From positions 247,142-311,141 of the forward strand of contig NZ_KQ949081.1 in assembly GCF_001514305.1 (NCBI RefSeq): a DNA stretch of 64,000 bases, written 5' to 3'. Below, piece by piece: positions 13,921 to 23,000 of the stretch. The notes beneath the pieces are model-generated. The model ran no database searches. It saw only the letters and a list, made by a program, of their open reading frames with translations, and had not been told where the DNA came from. This stretch comes from Streptomyces dysideae. GTDB taxonomy: Bacteria > Actinomycetota > Actinomycetes > Streptomycetales > Streptomycetaceae. Every line of letters begins with the position of its first letter. Within the stretch, counting starts at the first letter, position 1. Position numbers and translations under genes: made by a program.

Positions 13921-14883
13921 GTGACCACCCCCAGCGCCGCCACCCCGCCCTCACCGACCCCGGCCGCCCCCGCAGCGGACCACACCCCGGTGCCGTCCGG
14001 CACCCCGCACCGCCGGGGCTCCCTCGGCCCCGTCGGCCTGGTGCTCGCGGGCGGTATCTCGGTGCAGTTCGGCGGTGCGCTCGCCGTGGCGCTGATACCG
14101 CGGGCCGGTGCCGTCGGCGTGGTGACGCTGCGGCTGCTGGCGGCGGCGCTCGTGCTGCTGCTGATCTGCCGGCCCCGGCTGCGCGGCCACTCCCGCACCG
14201 ACTGGGGCACGGTCGTCGTCTTCGGCATCACCCTGGCCGCGATGAACGGCCTCTTCTACCAGTCGGTCGCCCGCATCCCCCTCGGTCCCGCGGTCACCCT
14301 GGAAGTGCTCGGCCCGCTCGCGCTCTCGGTCCTCACCTCCCGCCGCGCGATCAACGCCGTATGGGCCGGACTCGCCCTGGCCGGCGTCTTCCTCCTCGGC
14401 GGGGGCGGCTTCGGCGCCCTCGACCCCATAGGCGTCGCCTACGCCCTGGCCGCCGGCGCCATGTGGGCGGCGTACATCATCTTCAGCGCCCGTACGGGAC
14501 GCCGCTTCCCCCAGGCCGACGGCCTCGCCCTCGCCATGGTGGTCGCGGCGCTGCTGATGCTGCCGCTCGGCGTCATCGAGTCGGGCGCGAAGCTGACGGA
14601 TCCGGTGACGATCGCGCTGGGCTCGGCCGTCGCGATCCTCTCCTCGGTCCTCCCCTACACCGTCGAACTCCTCGCCCTGCGCCGCCTCCCCGCCGCCACC
14701 TTCGCGATCCTCATGAGCCTGGAACCGGCGGTCGCCGCGACGGCCGGCTTCCTCGTCCTCCACCAGGCCCTGTCCGCGGTGGAGGCACTGGCGATCGCCC
14801 TGGTCATCGCGGCGAGCATGGGGGCGGTGCGCACACAGGTGGGGCGGGGGAAGGCGAAGCGGGTGGAGGGCGATGCGGCCTAG
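13921..14883 (+). CDS. EamA/RhtA-family metabolite exporter
   Basis: 320-residue inner-membrane transporter of the drug/metabolite superfamily, with ten hydrophobic segments in two EamA repeats. It is closest in feel to RhtA, a threonine/homoserine exporter, but the substrate is not determinable. A polar Ser/Pro/Ala-rich N-terminus of about 30 residues precedes the first segment, and a basic C-terminal tail follows the last. The start is GTG 13921. The last four bases overlap the convergent methyltransferase gene. Confidence 0.88.
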   Translation: MTTPSAATPPSPTPAAPAADHTPVPSGTPHRRGSLGPVGLVLAGGISVQFGGALAVALIPRAGAVGVVTLRLLAAALVLLLICRPRLRGHSRTDWGTVVVFGITLAAMNGLFYQSVARIPLGPAVTLEVLGPLALSVLTSRRAINAVWAGLALAGVFLLGGGGFGALDPIGVAYALAAGAMWAAYIIFSARTGRRFPQADGLALAMVVAALLMLPLGVIESGAKLTDPVTIALGSAVAILSSVLPYTVELLALRRLPAATFAILMSLEPAVAATAGFLVLHQALSAVEALAIALVIAASMGAVRTQVGRGKAKRVEGDAA

Positions 14884-15665
14884 CCGGCCCCTGTTCGTTG
14901 TCGTATTCGTTGTTGCTGTTCGTCGTCGCTGTCAGGCTTCTCCCAGACCGAGACGTGCCGTTCGCTCTCACTGGTGAACGGCTTCCGCGTCCAGCCGTCC
15001 CACCGCTCACGCAGTCGAAGCCCGGCCAGCTGTGCCATCAGGTCGAGTTCCGCGGGCCACACGTACCGGAACGGGACGGACCAGTAGGAGCCGCGACCGT
15101 CCACGACCTCGACGTAGTTCGAACTCATCGCCTGCGTCGCCACGTCGTACAGGTCGAACGACCATCGCGTCGGACTCGTGTGGAACGGTACGGCGTTCTG
15201 CCCGGGCGGAAGCCGGCGCAGGTCGGGGATCCCGACCTCGATGACGAAGGTCCCGCCGGGCTCCAGATGGTCGGCGACGTTACGGAAACAGGCGACCTGC
15301 GCCTCCTGCGTCGTCAGATTCATGATCGTGTTGAAGACCAGGTACGCCACGGAGAACGTGCCGTCCACCTTCGCCGTCGCGAAGTCCCCGATCGTCACGC
15401 CGATCGCATCGCCACCCGGCTTCGCCCGCAGCCGGGCCACCATCGCCCGCGACATGTCGACACCGTGCACGGCGACACCCCGCCGCGCCAACGGCAGGGC
15501 GACGCGTCCGGTTCCGACGCCCAGTTCCAGGGCCCGCCCGTCGCCGGCCAGTTCGGTCAGGAAGCCGACCACCGGATCCACGGCATCGGGTGCGAACATC
15601 CCCGCCGACGACTCGTCGTACCTCGCCGCGACAGACTCTCCGAAGTAACCGTCCGTATCGTCCAC
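14880..15665 (-). CDS. Class I SAM-dependent methyltransferase
   Basis: About 261-residue methyltransferase with the SAM-binding glycine motif [14 protein letters not shown] (near residue 50) and the acidic post-motif HGVDMS. The substrate is unknown. I chose GTG 15665 ([11 protein letters not shown]...) because conservation-like sequence begins there. A longer form from ATG 15746 is possible, but its start lies inside a palindromic operator and adds a low-complexity N-terminus. No clear ribosome site supports either start. It is divergent from the long acyl-CoA operon. Confidence 0.75.
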   Translation of the reverse strand: MDDTDGYFGESVAARYDESSAGMFAPDAVDPVVGFLTELAGDGRALELGVGTGRVALPLARRGVAVHGVDMSRAMVARLRAKPGGDAIGVTIGDFATAKVDGTFSVAYLVFNTIMNLTTQEAQVACFRNVADHLEPGGTFVIEVGIPDLRRLPPGQNAVPFHTSPTRWSFDLYDVATQAMSSNYVEVVDGRGSYWSVPFRYVWPAELDLMAQLAGLRLRERWDGWTRKPFTSESERHVSVWEKPDSDDEQQQRIRQRTGAG

Positions 15666-15738
15666 CGGCCGACCGTACTGCGAGGGCCGACCGCGGCGCA
15701 CGGCGATTTTGGTCCCGTCCTGTTGCGCCTCAATTAAT

Positions 15739-15752
15739 GCAAGCATGCTTGC
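15739..15752. promoter_or_regulatory. Perfect 14-bp palindrome upstream of the acyl-CoA operon
   Basis: GCAAGCATGCTTGC, followed by another CTTG, in a locally AT-rich gap between the methyltransferase and the first gene of the 15.8-25.9 kb operon. This is the form expected of a TetR-type operator, and a TetR gene ends that operon. Confidence 0.6.
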
Positions 15753-15823
15753 TTGTTTCTGGCATCGCTGCCATGCTCCTCCCCACCACGCCGCACACCG
15801 CCGTGCCCCGAGGGGAGCGCATC

Positions 15824-16618
15824 GTGTTCGATCCGACGCCCGTGATCGACGACCTGCGTGAGGAGAGCGAGGAACTCGACCTGCTGGTCGCCGAGTTGAG
15901 CCCGGAGCAGTGGGCGCTCGCCACCCCCGCACCCCGCTGGACCATCGCCCACCAGATCGCGCACCTCGCCTGGACCGACCGCGCCGCCCTCCTCGCCGTC
16001 ACCGACCCCGGCGCCTTCACCCACGAGGTCGAGAAGGCCCTCGCCGCCCCCGACCGCTTCGTCGACGAGGGCGCCGAGGAGGGGGCGACGAAACCGGGGG
16101 CCGAGATCCTCGCGGGGTGGCGGGACGGGCGTAAGGCACTCGCAGCCGCCCTGTGTGCGGCACCCGCAGGAACCCGGTTTCCCTGGTACGGCCCACCCAT
16201 GTCGGCCGCCTCTATGGCCACGGCCCGACTGATGGAGACCTGGGCCCACGGACTGGACGTCGCCGATGCGCTGGGTGTGGTGCGGACACCTACCGACCGG
16301 CTCCGGCATGTGGCGCGGATCGGTGTGCGGGCCCGCGACTACGCCTTCGGGGTACGGGGACTGACCCCGCCCACCGAGGAGTTCCGCGTCGAAATCGTCG
16401 GCCCGAGCGGCGACGTGTGGGCGTACGGCCCCGAAGACGCCCCCCAACGCGTCACCGGCCCCGCCTTCGACTTCTGCCTCCTCGTCACCCACCGCGCCCA
16501 CCGCACCGACCTCGCGGTGACCGCCCACGGCCCCGACGCCGACCGTTGGCTGGACATCGCCCAGGCCTTCGCGGGCCCGCCCGGCGCCGGCCGCCCGCCG
16601 AAGGGGGCCGCGCGGTGA
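15824..16618 (+). CDS. TIGR03084-type metal-binding protein (MDMPI/DinB-like fold)
   Basis: 264-residue protein of the mycothiol-dependent maleylpyruvate isomerase-like group, with the metal-site helix [14 protein letters not shown] near residue 45 and [14 protein letters not shown] near 145; the histidines are the likely metal ligands. GTG 15824 is chosen because AGGGGAGC lies just upstream. Open sequence continues further 5' but crosses the palindromic operator. It is first gene of the operon, and its stop overlaps the next start by four bases (GTGA). It may carry out a thiol-dependent step in the pathway; this is inferred from family and context. Confidence 0.8.
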   Translation: MFDPTPVIDDLREESEELDLLVAELSPEQWALATPAPRWTIAHQIAHLAWTDRAALLAVTDPGAFTHEVEKALAAPDRFVDEGAEEGATKPGAEILAGWRDGRKALAAALCAAPAGTRFPWYGPPMSAASMATARLMETWAHGLDVADALGVVRTPTDRLRHVARIGVRARDYAFGVRGLTPPTEEFRVEIVGPSGDVWAYGPEDAPQRVTGPAFDFCLLVTHRAHRTDLAVTAHGPDADRWLDIAQAFAGPPGAGRPPKGAAR

Positions 16619-18303
16619 CGTCCGCCCCGGGACCCCTCCGGATCGGCAACGCCTCCGGCTTCTACGGCGACCGCTTCGACGCCATGCGCGAGATGCTCAC
16701 CGGCGGTGACCTGGACGTCCTCACCGGCGACTACCTCGCCGAGCTCACCATGCTCATCCTGGGCCGGGACCGGCTCAAGGACCCCGGCGCCGGATACGCC
16801 CGCACCTTCCTGCGCCAGCTGGAGGAGTGCCTGGGCCTCGCACACGAGCGCGGCGTCCAGGTCGTGGCGAACGCCGGTGGTCTGAACCCGGCCGGACTCG
16901 CCGACGCCGTACGGGAGTTGGCCGACCGGCTCGGCATCCCCGTACGCGTCGCCCATGTGGAGGGCGACGACCTCACCGCCGGCCACCCAGGCAGCCTCGC
17001 CACCCACGCCTACCTCGGCGGCTTCGGCATCGCGGCCTGTCTGCGGGAGGGCGCCGACGTGGTGGTCACGGGACGGGTGACGGACGCGGCCCTCGTCACC
17101 GGGCCCGCCGCCGCCCACTTCGGCTGGACGCCCAGCGAGTACGACCGGCTCGCGGGGGCCGTCGTCGCCGGGCACGTACTGGAGTGCGGGGCGCAGGCCA
17201 CCGGCGGAAACTACGCCTTCTTTCAAGAGGGTTGCGTCCGGCGGCCCGGCTTCCCCCTCGCCGAGCTCCACGACGACGGCAGCTGTGTCATCACCAAACA
17301 CCCCGGCACCGGCGGCCTCGTCGACGTCGGCACAGTGACCGCCCAGCTGCTCTACGAGACGGCCGGCGCCCGGTACGCCGGGCCGGACGTCACCGCCCGC
17401 CTCGACACCGTCCGGCTGACCCAGGACGGCCCCGACCGGGTGCGTGTCGAGGGCGTACGAGGCGAGGCCCCGCCCCCGACCCTCAAGGTCGGCGTGAACC
17501 GGCTCGGAGGCTTCCGCAACGAGGTCGCCTTCGTCCTCACCGGCCTCGACATCGACGCCAAGGCCGCCCTGGTGCGGGAGCAGATGACGGCGGCGCTCGC
17601 CAAGTCGCTGCCCACCGACATCCGTTGGGACCTCGCCCGCACCGACCGCGCCGACGCCCCGACCGAGGAGACCGCGAGCGCGCTGCTGAGACTCGTCGTA
17701 CGGGACCCGGACCAGGAGGCCGTCGGACGGGCGCTCAGCGGAGCCGCCGTCGAACTCGCCCTCGCCAGCTACCCCGGCTTCCATGTGCTGGCGCCACCGG
17801 GAAAGGGCGCGCCCTATGGGGTCTTCGAGGACGTCTACGTCCCCCATGGCGCCGTCGCACATGTGGCAGTCCTCCACGACGGACGCCGTATCCCCGTGTC
17901 CCCGCCCCACGACACCCGCGTACTCGACCCCGTACCGGAACCACCCCTGCCCAAGCCACCGCCGGACGGCCCCCGCAAGCGCGCCCCCCTCGGCCTGGTC
18001 GCCGGCGCCCGCAGCGGCGACAAGGGCGGGAACGCCAACGTCGGCGTCTGGGCCCGCACCGACGCCGCCTGGCGCTGGCTCGCCCACGAGCTGACGACCG
18101 ACCGGTTCCACCAACTCATCCCCGAGAGCACCCAGTTGAACGTCACCCGCCACACCCTCCCCAACCTCCGCGCCCTCAACTTCGTCGTCGAGGGCCTCCT
18201 CGGCGAGGGCGTCGCCGCCCAGCACCGCTTCGACCCTCAGGCCAAGGCCCTCGGCGAATGGCTGCGCTCCCGCCACCTGGACCTACCGGAGGCTCTGCTG
18301 TGA
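16615..18303 (+). CDS. AtuA-like protein (acyclic terpene utilisation family)
   Basis: 562-residue protein made of the DUF1446/AtuA domain ([10 protein letters not shown] near the start, [23 protein letters not shown]) and the AtuA-associated C-terminal domain ([16 protein letters not shown] at about 465). AtuA is required for citronellol/geraniol breakdown in Pseudomonas, but its reaction is not established. It is followed by biotin-dependent carboxylase subunits, as in the atu and related gene sets, with four-base overlaps on both sides. This suggests a role with the carboxylase in branched acyl-CoA breakdown. Confidence 0.85.
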   Translation: MTSAPGPLRIGNASGFYGDRFDAMREMLTGGDLDVLTGDYLAELTMLILGRDRLKDPGAGYARTFLRQLEECLGLAHERGVQVVANAGGLNPAGLADAVRELADRLGIPVRVAHVEGDDLTAGHPGSLATHAYLGGFGIAACLREGADVVVTGRVTDAALVTGPAAAHFGWTPSEYDRLAGAVVAGHVLECGAQATGGNYAFFQEGCVRRPGFPLAELHDDGSCVITKHPGTGGLVDVGTVTAQLLYETAGARYAGPDVTARLDTVRLTQDGPDRVRVEGVRGEAPPPTLKVGVNRLGGFRNEVAFVLTGLDIDAKAALVREQMTAALAKSLPTDIRWDLARTDRADAPTEETASALLRLVVRDPDQEAVGRALSGAAVELALASYPGFHVLAPPGKGAPYGVFEDVYVPHGAVAHVAVLHDGRRIPVSPPHDTRVLDPVPEPPLPKPPPDGPRKRAPLGLVAGARSGDKGGNANVGVWARTDAAWRWLAHELTTDRFHQLIPESTQLNVTRHTLPNLRALNFVVEGLLGEGVAAQHRFDPQAKALGEWLRSRHLDLPEALL

Positions 18304-19898
18304 CGGTCCTCACCTCCGCCCTGGACACCCACAGCCCCGACTACACGGCCAACCGCGACGCCATGCTCGCCAAGCTCGCCGACCTGGACGCCGAGCACGC
18401 CAAGGCCCTCGCGGGCGGCGGCGACAAGTACGTCGAACGGCACCGGGGACGCGGCAAGCTCCTCGCCCGCGAGCGCATCGAGCTGCTCCTCGACCCCGAC
18501 ACGCCCTTCCTGGAACTGTCCCCGCTGGCCGCCTGGGGCAGCGACTACACCGTCGGCGCCTCCCTGGTCACCGGCATCGGCGTCGTCGAGGGCGTGGAGT
18601 GCCTGATCACCGCCAACGACCCCACCGTGCGCGGCGGCGCCAGCAACCCGTGGAGCCTGAAGAAGGCGCTCAGGGCCAACGACATCGCCCTCGCCAACCG
18701 GCTGCCCTGCATCAGCCTCGTCGAGTCGGGTGGGGCCGATCTGCCGTCGCAGAAGGAGATCTTCATCCCGGGCGGCGCGATCTTCCGCGACCTGACCCGC
18801 CTGTCCGCCGCCGGAATCCCGACCATCGCCGTCGTCTTCGGCAACTCCACCGCCGGCGGTGCGTACATCCCTGGCATGTCCGACCACGTGATCATGGTCA
18901 AGGAGCGCGCCAAGGTGTTCCTCGGCGGGCCGCCGCTGGTGAAGATGGCCACCGGTGAGGAGAGCGACGACGAGTCCCTGGGCGGCGCCGAGATGCACGC
19001 GCGCGTGTCGGGCCTGGCCGACTACTTCGCCGTCGACGAGCCGGACGCCCTGCGACAGGCACGGCGCGTGGTCGCCCGCCTCAACCACCGCAAGGCGTAC
19101 GACGATCCCGGCCCGGCCGCGCCCCCCAAGTACGCGGAGGAGGAGCTGCTCGGCATCGTCCCAGGGGATCTGCGCACCCCCTTCGACCCGCGCGAGGTCA
19201 TCGCCCGGATCGTCGACGCCTCCGACTTCGACGAGTTCAAGCCGCTGTACGGGACGAGCCTCACGACCGGCTGGGCCACCCTGCACGGCTACCCGGTCGG
19301 CGTGCTGGCCAACGCCCAGGGCGTCCTCTTCAGCGCGGAGTCCCAGAAGGCCGCCCAGTTCATCCAGCTCGCCAACCAGCGCGACATCCCGCTGCTCTTC
19401 CTGCACAACACCACCGGCTACATGGTCGGCAGGGAGTACGAACAGGGCGGCATCATCAAGCACGGCGCGATGATGATCAACGCGGTGAGCAACAGCCGGG
19501 TGCCCCACCTGTCCGTCCTCATGGGCGCGTCGTACGGCGCCGGTCACTACGGCATGTGCGGCCGCGCCTACGACCCCCGCTTCCTCTTCGCCTGGCCCAG
19601 CGCCAAGTCGGCCGTCATGGGCCCACAGCAGCTTGCGGGCGTCCTCTCCATCGTCGCCCGGCAGTCGGCGGCCGCGAAGGGCCGGCCGTACGACGAGGAG
19701 GCCGACGCCGCCCTGCGCGCGATGGTGGAGCAGCAGATCGAGTCCGAGTCGCTGCCCATGTTCCTGTCCGGGCGGCTGTACGACGACGGCGTCATCGACC
19801 CGCGCGACACCCGCACCGTTCTCGGCCTGTGCCTGTCCGCGATCCACACGGCGCCCTACGAAGGCGTGCGCGGCGGCTTCGGCGTCTTCCGGATGTGA
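18300..19898 (+). CDS. Acyl-CoA carboxylase beta subunit (carboxyltransferase)
   Basis: 532-residue carboxyltransferase of the MccB/AtuC type, which moves CO2 from biotin to an acyl-CoA. Visible family marks are RGKLLARERIELLLD, the oxyanion glycines in FGNSTAGGAYIPGMSD and the C-terminal GAGHYGMCGRAYDPRF. It resembles methylcrotonyl- and geranyl-CoA carboxylases rather than propionyl-CoA carboxylase. It overlaps the AtuA-like gene by four bases and precedes the biotinylated alpha subunit. The substrate (3-methylcrotonyl-CoA, geranyl-CoA or another) cannot be decided here. Confidence 0.92.
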   Translation: MTVLTSALDTHSPDYTANRDAMLAKLADLDAEHAKALAGGGDKYVERHRGRGKLLARERIELLLDPDTPFLELSPLAAWGSDYTVGASLVTGIGVVEGVECLITANDPTVRGGASNPWSLKKALRANDIALANRLPCISLVESGGADLPSQKEIFIPGGAIFRDLTRLSAAGIPTIAVVFGNSTAGGAYIPGMSDHVIMVKERAKVFLGGPPLVKMATGEESDDESLGGAEMHARVSGLADYFAVDEPDALRQARRVVARLNHRKAYDDPGPAAPPKYAEEELLGIVPGDLRTPFDPREVIARIVDASDFDEFKPLYGTSLTTGWATLHGYPVGVLANAQGVLFSAESQKAAQFIQLANQRDIPLLFLHNTTGYMVGREYEQGGIIKHGAMMINAVSNSRVPHLSVLMGASYGAGHYGMCGRAYDPRFLFAWPSAKSAVMGPQQLAGVLSIVARQSAAAKGRPYDEEADAALRAMVEQQIESESLPMFLSGRLYDDGVIDPRDTRTVLGLCLSAIHTAPYEGVRGGFGVFRM

Positions 19899-19907
19899 GG
19901 GGCCAGC

Positions 19908-19953
19908 GATGACTTGTGAGGCCACGTGATGATGACCTGTGAGGCCCAGTGAT
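19908..19953 (+). repeat. 23-bp tandem duplication forming two mini-ORFs
   Basis: Two 23-bp units (19908-19930 and 19931-19953) with three mismatches. They create ATG 19909-19929 (MTCEAT, stop) and ATG 19929-19952 (MMTCEAQ, stop). Each stop overlaps the next start, the last being the GTG of the alpha-subunit gene. Confidence 0.75.
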
Positions 19954-21793
19954 TACTTCTGTGCTCGTCGCCAACCGCGGCGAGATCGCCTGCCGCGTCT
20001 TCCGCACCTGCGGTGAGTTGGGAATCCGAACGGTCGCCGTGCACTCGGACGCCGACGCGAACGCCCGCCACCAGCGCGTGGCCGACATGGCCGTACGCCT
20101 GCCCGGAGCGGCGCCCTCCGAGACGTACCTCCGCGCCGACCTGGTCGTGCAGGCGGCGATCGCCTCCGGCGCGGACGCCGTACACCCCGGCTACGGCTTC
20201 CTCTCCGAGAACCCCGACTTCGCCCGCGCGGTCCTCGACGCCGGCCTGATCTGGGTCGGCCCGCCCCCGGAGGCGATCGAGGCGATGGCGTCCAAGACAC
20301 GCGCCAAGGAGCTGATGGGGCTCGCGCCCCTGCGTGAGGTCGCGCAGGGCGACCTGCCGGTGCTCGTGAAGGCGTCCGCGGGCGGCGGGGGCCGCGGGAT
20401 GCGGATCGTGCGCCGTCTCGAGGAGCTCGACGCCGCCCTGGAGGGCGCGCGCACCGAGGCCGCGAGCGCCTTCGGGGACGGCGAGGTCTTCGTCGAGCCG
20501 TACATCGAGGACGGCCGCCACGTCGAGGTGCAGATCCTCGCCGACACCCACGGCACGGTCTGGACCCTCGGCACCCGGGACTGCTCCCTCCAGCGCCGCC
20601 ACCAGAAGGTCATCGAAGAGGCCCCCGCACCGGGTTTGAATCCCGAACTGACCGCGACCCTGTACGAGACGGCGACCCGCGCCGCCCGAGCGGTCGCCTA
20701 CACAGGCGCCGGCACCGTCGAGTTCCTGGTCACCGGCGACCAGGCGCACTTCCTGGAGATGAACACCCGCCTCCAGGTCGAACACCCCGTCACGGAAGCG
20801 ATCCACGGCATCGACCTGGTGGCCCTCCAGATCCGCATCGCGGAAGGCCACGCCCTGGAGACCCCCGACCCCCCACACGCGCGTGGCCACGCCGTGGAAG
20901 CCCGCCTCTACGCCGAGGACCCCGCGTCCGGCTGGACCCCCCAGACCGGCACCCTGCACCACCTGGCCGTCCCGCCGTCCGTCCGCCTGGACACGGGCTA
21001 CGACGACGGCGACGAGATCGGCGTCCACTACGACCCCATGCTGGCGAAGGCCGTCGCCCACGCCCCCACGCGCGCGGACGCCATCCGCAAGCTGGCGGGC
21101 GCCCTGGAACGGACGACGATCCACGGCCCCACGACCAACCGGGACCTCCTCGTCCGCTCCCTGCGGCACAAGGAGTTCACCACGGCCCGCATGGACACCG
21201 GCTTCTACACCCGCCACCTCCCCGAGCTGACCACCACCGACCCCGACCCGCACGCCCCCCTGGCCGCCGCCCTCGCCGACACCCAGGGCCGCTCCCGCTT
21301 CGGCGGCTGGCGCAACCTGCCCTCCCAGCCACAGACCAAGCGCTACGCCATGGCGGGCGAGGAACACGAGGCCACGTACCGCCACACGCGCGTGGGCCTC
21401 AGCGCGGAGGGCGTCCGGGTCGTACACGCCGACGCGCGTCTCGTCGTACTCGAAGTGGACGGCGTACGAAGGAAGTTCGAGATCGCGCGCTACGGCGACC
21501 AGGTCCACGTGAACGCGACCACCCTCACCGCCCTGCCCCGCTTCCCCGACCCGACCGCCCAGCACGCCCCGGGCTCCCTGCTCGCCCCCATGCCCGGCAC
21601 GGTGATCCGAGTGGCCGACGGCCTGACCGAGGGAGCCGCCGTACAGGCCGGAGAACCCCTCCTGTGGCTGGAGGCGATGAAGATGGAACACAAGATCACG
21701 GCACCCGCCACAGGCACGCTGACGGCCCTGCACGCCGTGCCGGGACAACAAGTGGCGGTAGGCGCACTACTGGCGGTAGTGCAGCCGGCCTAA
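19949..21793 (+). CDS. Acyl-CoA carboxylase alpha subunit (biotin carboxylase plus BCCP)
   Basis: 614-residue subunit that carboxylates its own biotin with ATP and bicarbonate. Residues 1-440 form biotin carboxylase: RGEIACRVFRT at the start, the ATP-grasp glycine loop KASAGGGGRGMR, and EMNTRLQVEHPVTE. The last 80 residues are the biotin carrier domain with EAMKMEH (biotinylated K578). The segment before the glycine loop (SKTRAKELMGLAPLREV) looks about ten residues shorter than in most homologues. The start is GTG 19949, which overlaps the stop of a mini-ORF. It pairs with the beta subunit upstream. Confidence 0.92.
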   Translation: MITSVLVANRGEIACRVFRTCGELGIRTVAVHSDADANARHQRVADMAVRLPGAAPSETYLRADLVVQAAIASGADAVHPGYGFLSENPDFARAVLDAGLIWVGPPPEAIEAMASKTRAKELMGLAPLREVAQGDLPVLVKASAGGGGRGMRIVRRLEELDAALEGARTEAASAFGDGEVFVEPYIEDGRHVEVQILADTHGTVWTLGTRDCSLQRRHQKVIEEAPAPGLNPELTATLYETATRAARAVAYTGAGTVEFLVTGDQAHFLEMNTRLQVEHPVTEAIHGIDLVALQIRIAEGHALETPDPPHARGHAVEARLYAEDPASGWTPQTGTLHHLAVPPSVRLDTGYDDGDEIGVHYDPMLAKAVAHAPTRADAIRKLAGALERTTIHGPTTNRDLLVRSLRHKEFTTARMDTGFYTRHLPELTTTDPDPHAPLAAALADTQGRSRFGGWRNLPSQPQTKRYAMAGEEHEATYRHTRVGLSAEGVRVVHADARLVVLEVDGVRRKFEIARYGDQVHVNATTLTALPRFPDPTAQHAPGSLLAPMPGTVIRVADGLTEGAAVQAGEPLLWLEAMKMEHKITAPATGTLTALHAVPGQQVAVGALLAVVQPA

Positions 21794-21837
21794 GGGGCGC
21801 GACCAGCCACATCCGACCCGCACCCGGAAGGAGCCCC

Positions 21838-22971
21838 ATGCCCCCCACCACAGAATCCGAAGAACACAAGGCCCTACGATCCGCAGTAGCAGCCCTCGGA
21901 AAGCGCCACGGCCGCAACTACGACCGAGAAGCACTCTGGACCGAAGCAGCCAAACTCGGCTATCTAGGCGTCAACCTCCCAGAGCAATACGGAGGCGGAG
22001 GAGGCGGCATAGCCGAACTCTCCATCGTCCTGGAAGAACTCGGCGCCGCAGGCTGCCCCCTACTGATGATGGTCGTCTCCCCCGCCATCTGCGGCACAGT
22101 TATCGCCCGCTTCGGCACAGAAGCCCAAAAACAGCACTGGCTCCCCGCCCTCGCCGACGGCACCCGCACCATGGCCTTCGGCATCACCGAACCCGACGCC
22201 GGCTCCAACAGCCACCGCATCACGACAACCGCCCGCAAAGACGGCACCGACTGGCTCCTCACCGGCCGCAAGGTCTTCATCTCCGGCGTGGACACAGCCG
22301 ACGTCACCCTCATAGTCGGCCGCACAGAAGACGCCCGCACCGGCCGCCTCAAGCCCTGCCTGTTCATCGTCCCAAGGGACGCCGAGGGCTTCACCCGCCG
22401 CCAGATCGACATGGAACTCCAGGCCGTGGAGAAGCAGTTCGAGCTGACACTCGACGACGTACGCCTCCCCGCCGACGCCCTCGTGGGCGACGAGGACGCC
22501 GGCCTCCTCCAGCTCTTCGCCGGCCTCAACCCCGAGCGCATCATGACGGCCGCGTTCGCGATCGGCATGGGACGCTACGCACTCGCGCAAGCGATCACGT
22601 ACGCCCGCGACCGCACCGTATGGAACACCCCCATCGGCGCCCACCAGGCCATCGCACACCCCCTCGCCCAGGCGCACATCGACCTCGAACTGGCCCGCCT
22701 GATGATGCAGAAGGCGGCATACCTGTACGACGAGGGCGACGACGAGGGCGCGGGCGAGGCCGCCAACATGGCCAAGTACGCGGCGGGAGAGGCCTGCGTG
22801 AGGGCCGTGGACCAGGCCGTGCACACCCTCGGCGGCAACGGCCTCACGCGCGAGTTCGGGCTCGCCTCGTTGATAACCGCCGCACGCGTGTCCCGTATTG
22901 CTCCGGTGAGCCGGGAGATGATTCTCAACTACGTCTCCCACCAGACCCTGGGCCTGCCCAAGTCGTACTGA
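21838..22971 (+). CDS. Acyl-CoA dehydrogenase
   Basis: 377-residue FAD-dependent dehydrogenase that introduces the alpha-beta double bond in an acyl-CoA. Signatures are FGITEPDAGSN (about residue 118) and AVHTLGGNGLTREFG near 335. ATG 21838 follows GGAAGGAG. The first 80-90 codons use many A-ending codons (CTA, GCA, GTA, ATA), unlike the neighbours. Operon position after the carboxylase and before the CoA ligase suggests it acts on the product of the ligase. The exact acyl chain is unknown. Confidence 0.9.
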   Translation: MPPTTESEEHKALRSAVAALGKRHGRNYDREALWTEAAKLGYLGVNLPEQYGGGGGGIAELSIVLEELGAAGCPLLMMVVSPAICGTVIARFGTEAQKQHWLPALADGTRTMAFGITEPDAGSNSHRITTTARKDGTDWLLTGRKVFISGVDTADVTLIVGRTEDARTGRLKPCLFIVPRDAEGFTRRQIDMELQAVEKQFELTLDDVRLPADALVGDEDAGLLQLFAGLNPERIMTAAFAIGMGRYALAQAITYARDRTVWNTPIGAHQAIAHPLAQAHIDLELARLMMQKAAYLYDEGDDEGAGEAANMAKYAAGEACVRAVDQAVHTLGGNGLTREFGLASLITAARVSRIAPVSREMILNYVSHQTLGLPKSY

Positions 22972-23000
22972 TCCGGCACCGTGTGGCGCGAGGAGGAACC

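Noticed and set aside
15739..15752. Palindrome considered as a KstR2 site
   Set aside because: The CAAG and CTTG halves are four bases apart instead of the two I recall for KstR2.
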